Assembly (NCBI RefSeq): GCF_037038585.1
Contig: NC_092521.1
Coordinates: 149,448,605-149,512,604, forward strand
Source: Patagioenas fasciata
Taxonomy: Eukaryota > Chordata > Aves > Columbiformes > Columbidae
Direction of reading: 5' to 3'
Length of the DNA stretch: 64,000 bases
Below the pieces are notes generated by a model. That model was not told the origin of the DNA, ran no database searches, and saw only the letters and a program-made list of their open reading frames with translations. Made by a program: the position numbers and the translations under genes. Below, piece by piece: positions 1-12,400 of this stretch (positions are counted from its first letter, which is position 1; each line of letters opens with the position of its first letter).

Positions 1-1239
1 CCATTCGTAATGTCACTGGTTAAGCGCTTCATCCTCTATCAGGAACCTGATGAGCGTTTATTTCCTGTAAAATAGGAGAGGAGCAAATACAACTATATTT
101 AATATATGTTAGCCATGTGCTGGACCCAGGGACTACGTCTTCAGTTTCAAGATCCGGAGAGAGTTTTGAAGTTGGACAAATTGTGACGGCCACCGACTCC
201 ATCTGGAGCTGCTCTGCCGGGGAAAGACGGTCACCGGCTCTCAGGGACTTTGCCCTCCTCTGCCACACAGTCTACTGTATTTATTTTGCTCCAAATTTTG
301 TGAGAAATTGACTTTGTTCAGAGCCAGACGGTCTTCCAAATAGAACTCCCTGGCACCCTTCGCAACTGCCTCTCCTAGCTCTCCAGACTGGTTTGGACGT
401 ATTTTTTCTCACCCTTTTATTTTCCCCTCTATATTTTTTCCCTCACGCTTACTCGTCCTTTTCCTGAGGATTTGGGATATAAAACGCGTAGCAAAGGAAA
501 ATGGAATAATATCTAGTTAGTTATTCATATCAATCTGTCAGATAGCCTTCTTATTAAGTTAGTCCTGCACCGTGCGACTATTCCCATGTTAGCTCGGTGC
601 AAGATCTGCAGTTCCCCAAAACATATGTGTTTCCTCGTACCCAGTGTTCTATCAGCGACAAGGTTTTTAGTTTGTAAAGTTAATTTTTTCCTCTTAAATG
701 CTGCCTAAAATCTTAACGCTATTTCTTACTCTATTTAGGGGGTTTGAGCAATTAAAGGAGCATAAAGGAGTAATTTCTTCCCTCACTCTTTCTTTTTTCT
801 TAGAATTGGTATTTTCCCACTATAATTTAGAATGAAATAGGATTTTTAAAAGATCCAGAGTTCTAATCTCGGTTGATGTTTTGGTGTATTCACGGTAATG
901 AGTCCTATTCCCTCGGGTCATGAAGCCCCCAAATGTCAATCAACCGAACTGATTCAGAAATGCCATTGTTCGACTCCCACGTCACTCGCCTTCCTCTCAT
1001 TTTACTTAACAATACCGGAGTTCTCTGATCACTCATTCGGAATATGGGCATTATCTGTGGAAAATGCAGAAAGTGTCTTGATCTTTCGCTGGCAGATACT
1101 GTTAGAGGGTTTCCGCCAAGCAGACGGTGCGTGTTTATACTCCTGCACCCTGCACTTTATTACAGCTCGGAGGAGCCAATGAATATCCTGAATGCAAATC
1201 GTGCCATAAATCCGTCAAAAATTAATTTGTCTGCAGAGA
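1..1239. other. Intergenic, AT-rich unique DNA, no gene seen
   Basis: No open reading frame here has a recognisable domain, and I see no transposon. The base composition is AT-rich with scattered CpGs. A perfect octamer motif (ATGCAAAT) lies at 1192-1199, followed by CCATAAA, the reverse complement of the posterior-HOX/CDX-type core TTTATGG. This suggests regulatory DNA at the edge of the adjacent CpG island, but function is inferred from motifs only. Confidence 0.5.
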
Positions 1240-1780
1240 CGTTACATTTCTATTTCCGCGCCCAGAGCCGGCACGGGCTGCAGCCTCGCTCCGCGCCGCT
1301 CCGCGCAGACCCCGCGGGAGGGGGGCCCGTCCAGCCGCCGTGCTGCCAGGCGTGCGACTGCACTGGCCCGCGGACACGCGTGGGAGTTTCCCCCCGCCCC
1401 CGGCGCTGCACAAAGCTCATGGGCATCGGGAAGGGATTTTGAGGTCGCTTGTCCCCGAGGGGAACGACACCCGGCTCTCGAGAAGGGAGAAACAACTTTC
1501 CCCAGAACGGGTTGTGGAAATGCCCCATTTCGGACATTGTTCCCGGGCAGGGCGGGAAGGGACACACCCCCATCATCAGCCCTCCGGCGGCCCACCAGTC
1601 CCGGGAGCGAGGGCTCCCGCCGGCCGGTGAAGCTCAGGTCCCTTGCTTTTAATCGCCGGGTCAGGGACGGCGGAGGGAGCTCCGCCGGGAAGCTGCGGGG
1701 TTTGTTCGCGGATCTCCCGGGTCTCGGATACAACCGGTGCGTCTCTGGGAAGTGAGGGAGGACGCGGGGGGCGGCGAGCC
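1240..1780. promoter_or_regulatory. CpG island A
   Basis: The composition changes sharply from AT-rich to GC-rich with many CpG dinucleotides. Long overlapping frames occur in several phases, as expected for stop-poor GC-rich DNA, and none resembles a known protein. No TATA box is apparent. It may be a promoter or a Polycomb-type island of the SKIDA1 neighbourhood. The boundaries are judged by eye. Confidence 0.6.
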
Positions 1781-2929
1781 CTGCCCGCGGCCTCGCAGCG
1801 AGTCCACGGAAGAGAATTAGTGCTATCCCTCACCCAGCCCAAGCACGGGCTCTCGCCGGCTGCAAGACATGAACGTCGTCTTCATTTAAAATTAGTGGCA
1901 TAAGCTCCCCAGCCCCCAACCTCAACGTTTAAAGTGCCTTTTGTCTCTTCATTTCACTTAAGCAAGGCTTTTGTTGCCGGTTGCCAAGTTCTATTAATGC
2001 AGAATTTAATCGGGAAGCGCTTTTCCCTGGTCCCAGCAAGACGGGAACAGCAGATTCAGAGGCCTGAGACGGTGTAAAACAGATCCCTCGGTGATTATTG
2101 CTAATACCCTACAATTTAATGTCGTCTTTAGTAAAAACCATTTACGCAGCAGCAACTATTCTGCGGTCAAAGGAAAAACTGCTCCTTCCTTTTTTCTCTC
2201 GAACACGCAGCAATCACGCCCGACGCTGGAATAAGAAACCGAAAAGGTTTTCTCTAAAGAGAAGGGCCTTAATTACTAGATTCCGTGTACAACTAATCCA
2301 AAGGCACACTTAAAAGGAAATTTAATAGACCCAGTTTCTTTTTCACTCTGACTCGCATGTGTCCTCTGGCTGGTTGCTCCCAATCCGCCTCTCCGGGGCC
2401 AGAGCCCGAGGACTTCCCTCTCCATTTTGTTGGGGATCTGTTGGCTTTTCTCGATATCCCCTTCTCTCTGCATTGGGGATAAATGGAAAACCTTCCTCGG
2501 GATTAAACACTTAGATTTTCCCCTTTGCTAACCAGTAAAGAGGGAGAGAAGGAAGAGAGGAAATGAAATTGTTATGGAGATTACAGTGTATGTCACTGGC
2601 TCTTTGGCCAGTCCTTGGGTTTTGTCGCTGAACAGTTAAGTGCAAACTTGTATTTCCCTTCACAAGAATGGACAATTTTTCTCGCTTGTTTGCAGTTTTC
2701 CAAAGTTCTACACACAAATCAGTGAACCTTAAGAGACCCTTTCACTCTTTTATTGTGAATATTTGTCAGTGCTCGGGAGCAGTGATTGCAGTGACAGGTG
2801 AATCCAGGGGCCCAGTGATGGCATCCCAACTTCATAGGTTCGCGAATGTAAAAGACTACCGGCCCTTTCACTCGGGATGTGGCAGTCAACAGGTTCACAT
2901 TTTCAGGGCTGTAATTCCTCTCCCCTGCA
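1781..2929. other. Intergenic DNA between CpG islands A and B
   Basis: Moderately AT-rich DNA with no supported gene or recognised repeat. Runs of homeodomain-type TAAT and TTTATTG motifs occur, and a PBX/MEIS-like pair lies at 2783-2797. The short reading frames here have no domain content. Confidence 0.5.
2783..2800 (+). promoter_or_regulatory. PBX/HOX-like plus MEIS/TGIF-like paired motif
   Basis: TGATTG at 2783-2788 is followed by TGACAG at 2792-2797, continuing as GGTG. TGATT-type sites are bound by PBX-HOX dimers and TGACAG by MEIS/PREP/TGIF factors. The same two motifs recur at 16,831-16,853 next to SKIDA1. Occupancy is not known. Confidence 0.35.
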
Positions 2930-3600
2930 GCCGAGCGGGAGCGGAGCAAACCCGAGCCCCAGGCCGCTGCCCTGCCAAACCTCAGCCCTGGCCACGGCCA
3001 ACAGCCTTGTGGGGGGCGGCCACCCCGGCACCCCCGAGGAGGAGGAGGAGGGAGGTGGCCCGGAGGGTGCGGAGAGACCCCAGCCTGGCAGCCACGCACG
3101 ACGCCCGGCCACTTTTGCCCTCATCCCCGGCGCCCAGGCAGGCTCCCGCGGGGCCCGGAAACGCCTCGCCCCTCCTTTACCCCCTCTTTAATTTTCATTC
3201 CGCCTTTTAATTATTAATTAAACCCGAGAAGGGCCGTGGCTTGGGAGGGAGGGGGGGAAGCACGGGGAAGAAGGTAAGAGAGGGCTGGGGGGAGCGGGGG
3301 GTGGATGGGGCGCAGCTTTGTGTGCCGTTTTAATTGGCCTGGCTACACAGGCACTGCTGGGGGGGGGGGGCGGTGCCGCTCCCCTCCAGCGCAGGCACCG
3401 GGGCGTGCTCCCGCCGTCGCCGTCACCCCGCGCCGCCCCGGCGGCCGAGGCGAGAACCGGCCCCCGCCGCCCGGCCTGGCCCGGGGCTCCCGGCGGCGGG
3501 AGAGCCCCGCTGCCCCCAGCCAGGCGCCCCGGGGCCGCTGCCGGGCGGGGCTGCCCCTGCACCGCGCACCGGAGCCGGGCTTGATATTTAATCCGTCTCT
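2930..3600. promoter_or_regulatory. CpG island B
   Basis: Two GC- and CpG-rich stretches (about 2930-3180 and 3350-3590) are separated by a short AT-rich insert carrying an inverted homeodomain-type site. A G-run occurs at about 3359-3370. The Pro/Ala/Arg/Gly-rich reading frames in all phases are typical chance frames of such DNA. No start, splice or domain signal supports a gene. Confidence 0.55.
3206..3222. promoter_or_regulatory. Inverted TAATTA-type homeodomain dimer site
   Basis: The 17 bases TTTAATTATTAATTAAA form a perfect 8-bp inverted repeat around one central base. Two TAAT/ATTA half-sites facing each other at short spacing is the arrangement bound by paired-class and other homeodomain dimers. 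It sits inside a CpG island, where such AT-rich sequence stands out. Confidence 0.35.
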
Positions 3601-6600
3601 CTTCGGACAAAGACCCATCTTTTTACCACGGAGAAACGCTACTGAGATGCGGCTAACCTTTAGGGTTATATCCCAAACCGGGACCCGAGAGCTTGAAAGA
3701 TGCTTGCCCGGCTCTCTTCCAACCTGAAAAAAAAAAGGATCTGGAAAAAAAAAATATCACTTTTTTCCCTCCCAACAAAGAATTTCTGATCATTTCATCT
3801 TGGGGGTAAATTTTTATTCCCGTGTCCACTCTGGGTATTGAAATCGATCGCTGCAATATTTAATATATTACTGTCTTAGAGTCCTCGTTCTATAATAGCT
3901 TATTCTGTACATATTTCTGCGGTGTAAAATAGTGATAGTCTTCATTAAATACACAGTCATTAAAGACTGCAGTCAGTTTTCTAATTACGTGAAAAAAACA
4001 AACGCCCGGTAAATAAAGGTATATTAACAGAATAAACTCCCAATAAATTCACAGGCACTTGGTCAACAAACTCAACAAACATCTGAGGGTAAAACTACTA
4101 CATTGGAACTAACTATTTTTTTAATTATGTGAGGTTTATAGAGGTTTATATAACGTACCCTTCATTTTTTGTTTAACTTTCCTATAGTGACCTGTCCCAT
4201 AACCTTGTAATCCACTGTGGGATATTTCTTTCTGGCCTCTTTCCTTTTGTTATGTCCCCACAGGTTTCCAGCTTAGATGCCTTTTTTTTTCTCTCTCTCT
4301 CTCTCTCAGTAAATGCGTGTTTAAAAAATATTTGACCTGTTTGACTTAGAGACGTGCATAGACATCTGAGGATTGGGTTAGCCTTGGAGTTTCTACGTGA
4401 TTTCGTGATCTTCCTAAAGCAACACCTGAAAATTTAAAATAATAGTCCTTCAACGTTGGGGAAGATCGCTGCAGCGTTTGCAAATGTCCATGATTCCTGC
4501 TTATGAGGGGTTTTTTAAATGTGCAGAGATATATTGTTTTGTGATCCCACTGGGACCACATCCTCCATTCTGTAAAATGTCCCGGCAGAATCGAGTTATG
4601 GCCACCCCGTCTTGCTGCGACTGGAGGTCGGTGGACATTCCTTGGGAAAAACAGGGAGTACCCTGAAATATCTGATGCACCCTGACAGAAAGTATGAAGT
4701 AGGGAGCGGGCTGGATAGCTCTGCTTTTCCCGCTTCCCTGGGAGCGAGAGAGGCTCCTGGAACACGCTGTCATCCCAGCCGGAGCCAGGGGGAACCTGGC
4801 TCCAGCCTTTTATCACAGCTCAGCTCTCCTCGCCGGGAAGAAGCCAGTTGCTTTTTTTCAGGCGTGAGCTTTGCAGGTACTGGTGAGCAAAAGCATTGCA
4901 AAATAAACATAAAAACGGAGCAAGGGAGCGGCTACTTCTTCGTACGCGTCAGCAGAGAGAGAACGAGTCCTGCTGAACTCAGTGATGCCTACGAGTAACA
5001 TCTAAGCATTTTTGCGGGCACAGCCAGTTAATCTTCAATGGAAACCCCTTTTTCTTTCAGTGCCCGAGCATTCATCGTCAGGAACCTTGGACTGGTAGAG
5101 ATGCAGAAATGTTAATCGCTATCATGTCTATGCAAAGCTATTCACGCTATTGATTCTTAACTTTCTCAGCGAAGACAAATTTACCATATGTCGATGTGTA
5201 AACACTTTGGAATAAAATTAAAACCAGCTCTGTGCAATTGTCACTGTGCTTGATTCTAATACAAACTATCAGATGTTTATGTAGTTCATCTTTCTAAATG
5301 ATCAGACGCCATCGAGGTTGCTAAACCAAATACAAGCAGTAAATTTTCTCTGGAAGGCGGCTTGGGCTTGCAGGTTTTGTGAAGCCAGAGCAGGTCGCAC
5401 GAAACCGGAGCAAAATGATCTTGCAGTTTATGCTGGCGTTGGGGCTGGGAGCCGCTAAACTCCCAGTTACCCTCCAGAGCTTTTTCCTAAATCCGATGTC
5501 ATCCGTCTCCTGCGGGAAACGGGAGGAACAAACGTAGCACGGCGGGCGCTGGCGGAGGAGCCGGGCTCCGCGCTGGAGTTTTCACGGGAACCCTCTCCGC
5601 ATCTGTGTGCTGGTGTTTACAGAGAGGGAGGGAGAGAGGCCTCGGGAAAGGCAGGAGGCTCTTTTAAGTCCGCTGATGAGGAATTTCTGCCGGGTATTCT
5701 CCTTTTTTTTTTTTTTTTTTCGCCCCACGAGCAATGCAAACACATACAAATATTCCCAGCTTTCCGGTGTATTTTAAAAAGTTCACCTACTTTCAAGCCT
5801 CTTTAAGAAGCTCGTTTTTCCGGGACGGAACAAATACCACCAAGTGCTCTTCGGGGAGGACAAGAGATATCAGTGGTTATCTGGAGAGCCTCTACGCAGT
5901 TAGATAGGGGAATACAAATGTCCGCGGAGTTGATGAATGGCAGGGCTTGTGTAGAATTAATACATTTTACAGGCCCCTTTACGGGAGAAGGATACAGAAA
6001 TCATAATGGAATTAATGAGATTTTACTAGCAAAATTTGTAAACCGCAGGTAACCATTTATAAACTTCCCCTAAAACGTAAGAGAGACGGATAGATCACAG
6101 CCGGGGAGATCTGACATTATTTTATAGCGCGTATTAAACGCCGTTCTCTCTTTTCTTCTCCCACATCATTTAGCATGAACATCTTTTTCTCTCCGGCGAA
6201 CGTAGCCGGATTTCGACGGGGACGACTATGTCATAGAGGGAAACAACCTGAAAATCCTTCGTCTGGTTATAACGTGCTACTTCAAACATCAGCAGCACAC
6301 ACAGTAAAGTTTTTCAAATGGTCTGGGAAACCGTACACGGAATAGCACGTCATCGTTATTTACCCTTATGCAAACTGTCATGTCCACGTACATGGAAATT
6401 ATCATTTCTAAAACCGAGCAGTTTACTAGATAATATTTCCAGGTTTGCTATTGTCTGGGGAAGTTTAGCTCTGAATCCCGGGAATACAAAAGTATCGCGG
6501 GTAAATATAAAACATATGTTCGCACAGGTTATGTGGCAGTTTTAACACTCGCAGTCCCATCCACACGCATCTCCACAAATGCACAAAGACTTGGGAAATC

Positions 6601-7119
6601 CCAGCAAGCGCCCTGCTCCGGGGCGGCAGCCGCTTCTCGGGCGGAAGGTGGTCCGGGGGAGCACGGAGTTTGCTCCGGGAACAGCAACACGCTAAATCAG
6701 GAGGCAGGGGAGCGTGTCCCCGGGACAAGCCGTGTCTTGGCTGGCGAAGGGGCAGCTCCCCGGTCCCGCCGCTCCGCCGACCGCTGCCGCTGCGGCAGCC
6801 CCGCGCTTCGCCATCGGCACGGCTCTTGTAGGCTCTTCTGTTTGTTTGTTTGTTAGTTTGTTTATTTTACCCGGGACGGTAGAGAAAGGGGAATGACAGG
6901 ATGAAATATCATACAAAGATGTGAAGTGACCCGAGTGGCAGCTGAAGGCGAGGGTTTAGCCGGGATGTGTTTCCCAGCTAAACTCTCCGCTACTCTTCGG
7001 GGAAAACCAAATGCAGGTTGATGGAAACATCCTGTTTTGAGGGAAATGGACTGTACAGCCCTATCTAGCTGCTCCGACGCTACTAATCAGCCTGGAAAAC
7101 CACTGCTAGTGCGAGTCCC
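3601..7119. other. Intergenic DNA, mostly AT-rich, no gene seen
   Basis: No credible coding sequence or recognised transposon. Contents include a short CT microsatellite near 4290-4308, a T-run near 5702-5720, a small GC-rich patch near 6600-6830 and a GTTT-type simple repeat near 6839-6868. The rest is unique-looking AT-rich sequence with many TAAT and TTTAT motifs. Conservation could not be tested here. Confidence 0.5.
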
Positions 7120-8230
7120 GGGGAAGAGGGTGCCGTGCATCTGACACGTTTGCAATTCAACCGCGATCCTGAAAGGCAGTTTGCTAAATCGCTGCGCTCG
7201 CAGGGGCAGGGCTGGGGCTGCGGTGGCCCCTCCGCGGCTCGGCCCCGCAGGGAGACCCGCGACGTCCTCTGCCTGCAGCGGGGGCGAGCCGCAGAGGGGA
7301 AGTCAACAGATGTGCGCTGTACAGAAATCCGTGAAACAAGTGCTTTAAACCCAGGGGGATTTCTCCTAATAGCGAAATCAGAGGGGGAGAGATTTCTGAA
7401 AAGAGAATAGCCCAATATTAGTTCCTAGAGTGGAATTTACATTTCATCGCGATTTGTATTTTATAATATGCAGGCACGTGCACTCGGGAGGCGTTTCGGT
7501 GAAACGGCGTGTCTGTTCCACCGGCGGGGGAGTCCCCGCGTCCCGGTTTCTCTGACCGCCGCGAGCAGCGGGTGCCTCGCCTCGCTGCCGGGGGCCGGAG
7601 AGCCGCGACGTGGAGTTTGGGGGAGTTCACTGCGGCTCCCCTTCCTCCCCCCTCCCGCCTCTCCGGCACAGGGGAGCAGGGCATGGAGGTGCTGTCTCCT
7701 GTTTGTCTAAGGGGGACGGAGGCGAGGGAGTCCGAGGGGTCACGCTGGAGCGCGGTACTGCCAGGGCGCCTCCATGGTCCCCCTCTCCGGGCAAACGTGC
7801 CCCCTCGGTGGGGTAGGGGCACCCCAGGCTGCTGGCCGGGCCGTTTCGGGTAGACGAGCAGCGCGGTCGCTAACAAAGCCGGGGAGCGGCCCCTGCACGC
7901 ATGAGCTGCCGCGGCGGGGTCGGCCCTCTGCCGGGAGAGCCGGCCGGGCCCTCCGCGGGGCGGCTCCGCGCCGCTTCTTCCCGGGCTGCCGGGCCGGGAG
8001 AAGGGTTCACCCCCGTGCCGGGGTCCCGGCGCTGCTCCGCTCGGAGGGGACGGAGGTGCAGCCGGGCTGCCTGTGGGGCGTCCATCTTAGGGCGGCCACC
8101 GCACGCCCCAGCCCCCTCACGGCCCCGCTAACCGGCCCGGCCTCGCACCCTCGGGCCGGGCCGGCTTGCCCGCGCACCCGGCACCGCCGAACAAAGGTCA
8201 CTGCGGCTGGTGCCGACTTTTAGCTACGGG
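7120..8230. promoter_or_regulatory. CpG island C
   Basis: Dense CpG and GC-rich sequence, richest from about 7490 to 8220. Six overlapping frames stay open in different phases and encode only Arg/Pro/Gly/Ala-rich low-complexity peptides, so I do not call a protein. In human, the CASC10/MIR1915HG transcript lies on this side of SKIDA1. An equivalent promoter here is possible but not shown by sequence. Confidence 0.5.
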
Positions 8231-8479
8231 CCACATTAGCGGAGCGGCCATTTACTGCCCCTGCATTGCACCGGAGACCGGGTTAGCTCATAAAGCCATT
8301 CACACTCAACAATGGGGATTTTCTCAACAATTAACAAGAAACAACATAATAAAGCCATTTACAAAGCCCTCGCTATTTACTATAAATTAGCCACTCTTTA
8401 AGAGACCAGTGCGTAATTTCACACGCTTTACAGCCCAGACCACATTTTAGACGCAAGAGCAAACAGCCCTGTTGCACCT

Positions 8480-9420
8480 TCTGCGCTGACCCCGCTCCCC
8501 GTCCCCTCCCCGGGCCGGCTCCGCGGGGGCGAAGGGCGCACGGTCTACGCTGAGCCCCCAGGGCTCCGCCGAGCCCCCAACCGGCCCCCGGAGCACCGAG
8601 GCCTCCCCCGGCGCCCTGCCGGCGGCTCCCTGGCAACCTCCCCACCGCGGCCCGGGGCCTTCCGCGCCGGCCCCTCGCCCGGAAGCTGCCCCGGGGGCCT
8701 CGCGGAACCACCGCGGGCTTTCGCCGTGGCTTCTTCCTCGGCCGCTGTCCCCGTGCACGGAGAAGACAGGGTGGGAGACAGCGAGGCCGGGGCCGCGCCA
8801 CAGGAGAGCCCGGGAAGATGGACGCCCCAGCGGAGGATCCGGAGGGGGGATCGGGGTGGGAGCCGCGGCCCCGCCGAGAGGTCGCCTAGAAATGCAGGAG
8901 CCCCCACGGGCCCCGCAGGCTGCCGCGCCGGCCCCGCCCGGCCGCGGGGAGCCGCTCCGAGAGCGGAGGAGCCGGGCCAGGGTGCCACGGGGAGCCCGTG
9001 TGGCGCCGGGCAAGATGGCGGCCCGAGGCGCGCTGTCCCCCGGACCCGCCGCGCAGGGGCCGCCCCGCCGCCGAGCAGGCCCGGCGCTCGAGGGCCGCTG
9101 CTCTCCCCGCGCCCCGACCTCGCTCCCTTAATTTTTAAAATCTCCATCTGCCTCCTTTTTTTATTTTCAAATTATTTTTTTAAATTTTATTTCCAGGCCG
9201 TGGCAGATGAGGCAGCGGAGCGGCGGCCAGCGGAGGCAGCGCGTCGTGCAGAGCAGGGCCGGCAGCAGCGTCGGGGCTCCCACCGGCCTCCCCCCTGTTT
9301 ACAAACACAGCTGTTGCCGTATATTTGCAATGCTAAGGCTAAAGCCACCAGCAGCGAGGAGCAAACGAGAGATGGTGCGGGAGAGTGGTCCTCGGCATCT
9401 GGAAAGGACAGGGCGCCTTG
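8480..9420. promoter_or_regulatory. CpG island D with a YY1-type box
   Basis: Very GC-rich from 8480 to 9130, then an AT-rich gap (9130-9195) and a second GC-rich block to about 9420. The plus strand carries a textbook YY1 box at 9011-9023. The apparent 188-233 residue frames on both strands overlap each other and look like chance frames. This is the strongest candidate promoter in the left third, but its transcript is unknown. Confidence 0.55.
9011..9023 (+). promoter_or_regulatory. YY1-type motif CAAGATGGCGGCC
   Basis: The sequence matches the established YY1 consensus AAnATGGCGGC. In TATA-less mammalian promoters this motif often lies just downstream of the start site, oriented with transcription. 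That would imply a plus-strand start near 9.0 kb. The ATG inside the motif opens a frame of about 39 codons only. Confidence 0.4.
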
Positions 9421-12400
9421 TTTTTGAAACTGTCAATTCTCTCAACCCCTATTGTGAGCGCTTCATGCAAAACATCTCGGGCCTTTTAAAGCGGGGCCTT
9501 GTGAGGCCGCCTCGGAGTGAAAGGGAGAGGGGGAGAGAGGGGCCTAGGGCACGGCAAATAATTATATCAGAGCGGTGAAAAAATGCAACGTGGAAGGCCC
9601 GAACCCGGTTCGCTGTCCGTTCCCGGGCGGTTCACGGGCAGGCCGCGGCGCTCACCCCCAGCCCCGGCCGCCTCGCAGCCCGGACCCCGCTCGGCCCGAC
9701 CGCTGCTTGACTGCGCTTGCCTCAAGCGCGACTGCGGGGCTAAATACCAGAGGAATAGGTGATGTCTGCAAGCAGAGTTTAGCAAGGTAGATCCCGATGC
9801 CTCCCTCCTTGTTTTGCTTGCCAGTGCTTTTTTTTTTTTTCAGACGCTTGCCCTGCTTTTGTGCTTGCAGGCTGACCAAATAGATCCCAGGATGAGCCAT
9901 TACATATTCTTTCCAGCAATCCTCTTAACCATAAAAACCACAATTAACAACGTTATCTGTGTTTCATGTTCTCTAACATACTGCATATGTAGAATATTTT
10001 CTGCAGATTACCGCCCTGTGTCGAAAAGGCCACTTTTTTTACCTCTCAACCACTCGCACGTGTGAACAGCGACAAACAAAAACACGATATCATTGCTCTT
10101 ATTTCTGCAGAAACTTTAATTTATTGGCAACTAAATCTGTCAGAGGAAAAAGGATCAGAGACCGCGTAAAAAAAAATCACCAAGTGAATTGATTGAACAG
10201 CAAACTTCATACAACAGCTACCACTATTTTGCATCATTGCTAGTAGTGGCGTTTTAAATAAACAACCAGTAAAGAGATTATCCCACTGTAGTCAAGTAAG
10301 TGTAGGTTATAGAGCAATCACTTCTTAAATTGTTGTAAACGGCAGGTTACATCTTTTAAGGCAATATACCTCGTTGCTGAAGGCATTACACGTGTTCCCT
10401 TTTTAATACTCTAGAGAATTAAGCACAGTCCAAAACTTTCTTTTGTCTTCCACCTGGTAGCAGAAATCTTCCCAATAAATTTACCGATGAGCTCTATGTG
10501 TGGCAAATACCTATGGAGTCCATAAAGTACACGCGCTTCTCTCAACTGCTTTTTCTTCTAGGAAATTCTGCTCATTTTTGTGTACACCAGGAGTTGGAAA
10601 ATGGTGGGGATTCATTACTAATACATTTTAGGTTATATCTCCTGTGAACATTGTAACAAAATGGAAACCTGGAAAAATATTTGGTTTTCCTTGTTATTTG
10701 AACTTACCTTTATGGGAGAAAATGGGTTATTTATGTGTAACTCAATAATATTACTTTATATTATTACGGCTGAAATTATAATTAACTCTGCTCACAATGA
10801 TAATTACAATGCCATAAGAAGCAGTTATCAAACTACCAAAATTGGAAATAATACTCTTTTTTTTTCCTCCCTTTTTGTTTGTTTCCCCAATGAGTTGTTG
10901 TACCTGGCTCATTTCTCCAACGGTAGTAAAACCACGAATGTCCTTGTTAGTGGCTTGCACTAAACTGAGGTGTACACGTGTGAAAATTATTTGGCTGTTT
11001 AACTCCTTGTCTCCTGACACTGCCTGTCCGGCGGAGGCCCCGGGGAAGGCTGCCTGGGGGTGCCCGAGGATGCCCCGGGGTCTCCGGGGTAGCGGGCTTG
11101 GGCCGCTCCCTGCCCCACTGCTGGGCCTGGAGCCCGTGGGGCGCTGCCAGGCCTGGGCGCCATATTTCACGTCCTCAACTCTGAAGAGCCTATTTGGTAT
11201 AAATTTATGCTTATTCCCCCCTCCCCTTCCCCCTGCCCCCCTCTTATTTCTGGAACCTGAAAAGGCACCTCTGTAATTTACAATTCCTGGCCAAATCAGC
11301 ATATGTCTAATTGGAAGTAAACAGGGTCAGGGGACAGAGTTACTTTGAAAGTGATACGTTGTTTAATTGGCTAGGCGAAATTTTAGGTTTCAAGTTTGCA
11401 TATTGCACCTTTGTAGCTTTTGGGTTTGGCTTTTTATTTTTGGTCAAGGGAAGACCTTTGTCAAGCAGATCGGGCTTTCTAACAGAGCAGGGGCTTTCCT
11501 GAGCAGTACATTCTGTACGTATTTACGGTTCTCTGGAAATAAGGCTGTAATCTGTGCAGCTCTAAACACACGAATGTAAACATTCATCTCAGAACAACTT
11601 CACTAAGCAGATTTTTCATGACCATCGTAATTTCAGCAGAGCGGTTAAGTATGCAATGCACCTTTTGCAATTGGCAGTTTAAAGTGATATGTGTGTGTGT
11701 CTGTGTGTGTGTGTGTGTGTCTGTGTGTGTGTGTGTGCAGGGGGGAAGGGTAACTCCACTGAAAGACAATTGTTTACTTTTTCTAAATATATTTGGCTGC
11801 AGGTATTCTTAGACCAGGCGTTTTACAATGAGAGGAAAACTACGGTGTGGATATAGTAAACAGAGCTGAAATCAGTTAGTGACTGCTTGGAGTATTCAGA
11901 GACACGAGGGGCTGGGAGAGGACATCACAAAAGGCAGGAATTAAAAAACTGAAACCCAGGCAGTGGATTGCCATCAGAAATGTTGACTTTGAGTCACACA
12001 GTAAACATTGCATTGTTGCTTTGTTTTCCTTTTTTGATTTACGATAAATTATTCTCCCGGGATTGATCGATGAGTGGAATCCTTAAAATTTAATTTGGGA
12101 ATGATCTACTATAAATAAAATACTAATCCAAAGAAAGAAGCCAGCAATTATTCATTCTAAACTCTGCTGATTCAGCAACTCAATTACAACTGCCTTTCTC
12201 AAGCTCCAAACTTTTCAGGCTATTTTCAGAGTTGCTGTACCCGTCCTCCCCCCGCAAGAGACCTTTCCCCGTCCTCAGCTCTGCCTCCACCTCGGCCTCC
12301 AGCCTTTCTTCTTTTTTTTTCTTTTCCCTTTCTTTTCGAGGGCTTGGCGGGGGGAGGGAAACAGTTAACCTCTTGAAGCGTATTTCCTCCAAATAAAAAC

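Noticed and set aside
8447..9427. Frames of 188-233 codons on both strands in CpG island D
   Set aside because: They overlap on opposite strands, are Arg/Pro/Ala/Gly-rich, have no recognisable domain, and are expected by chance in stop-poor GC-rich DNA.
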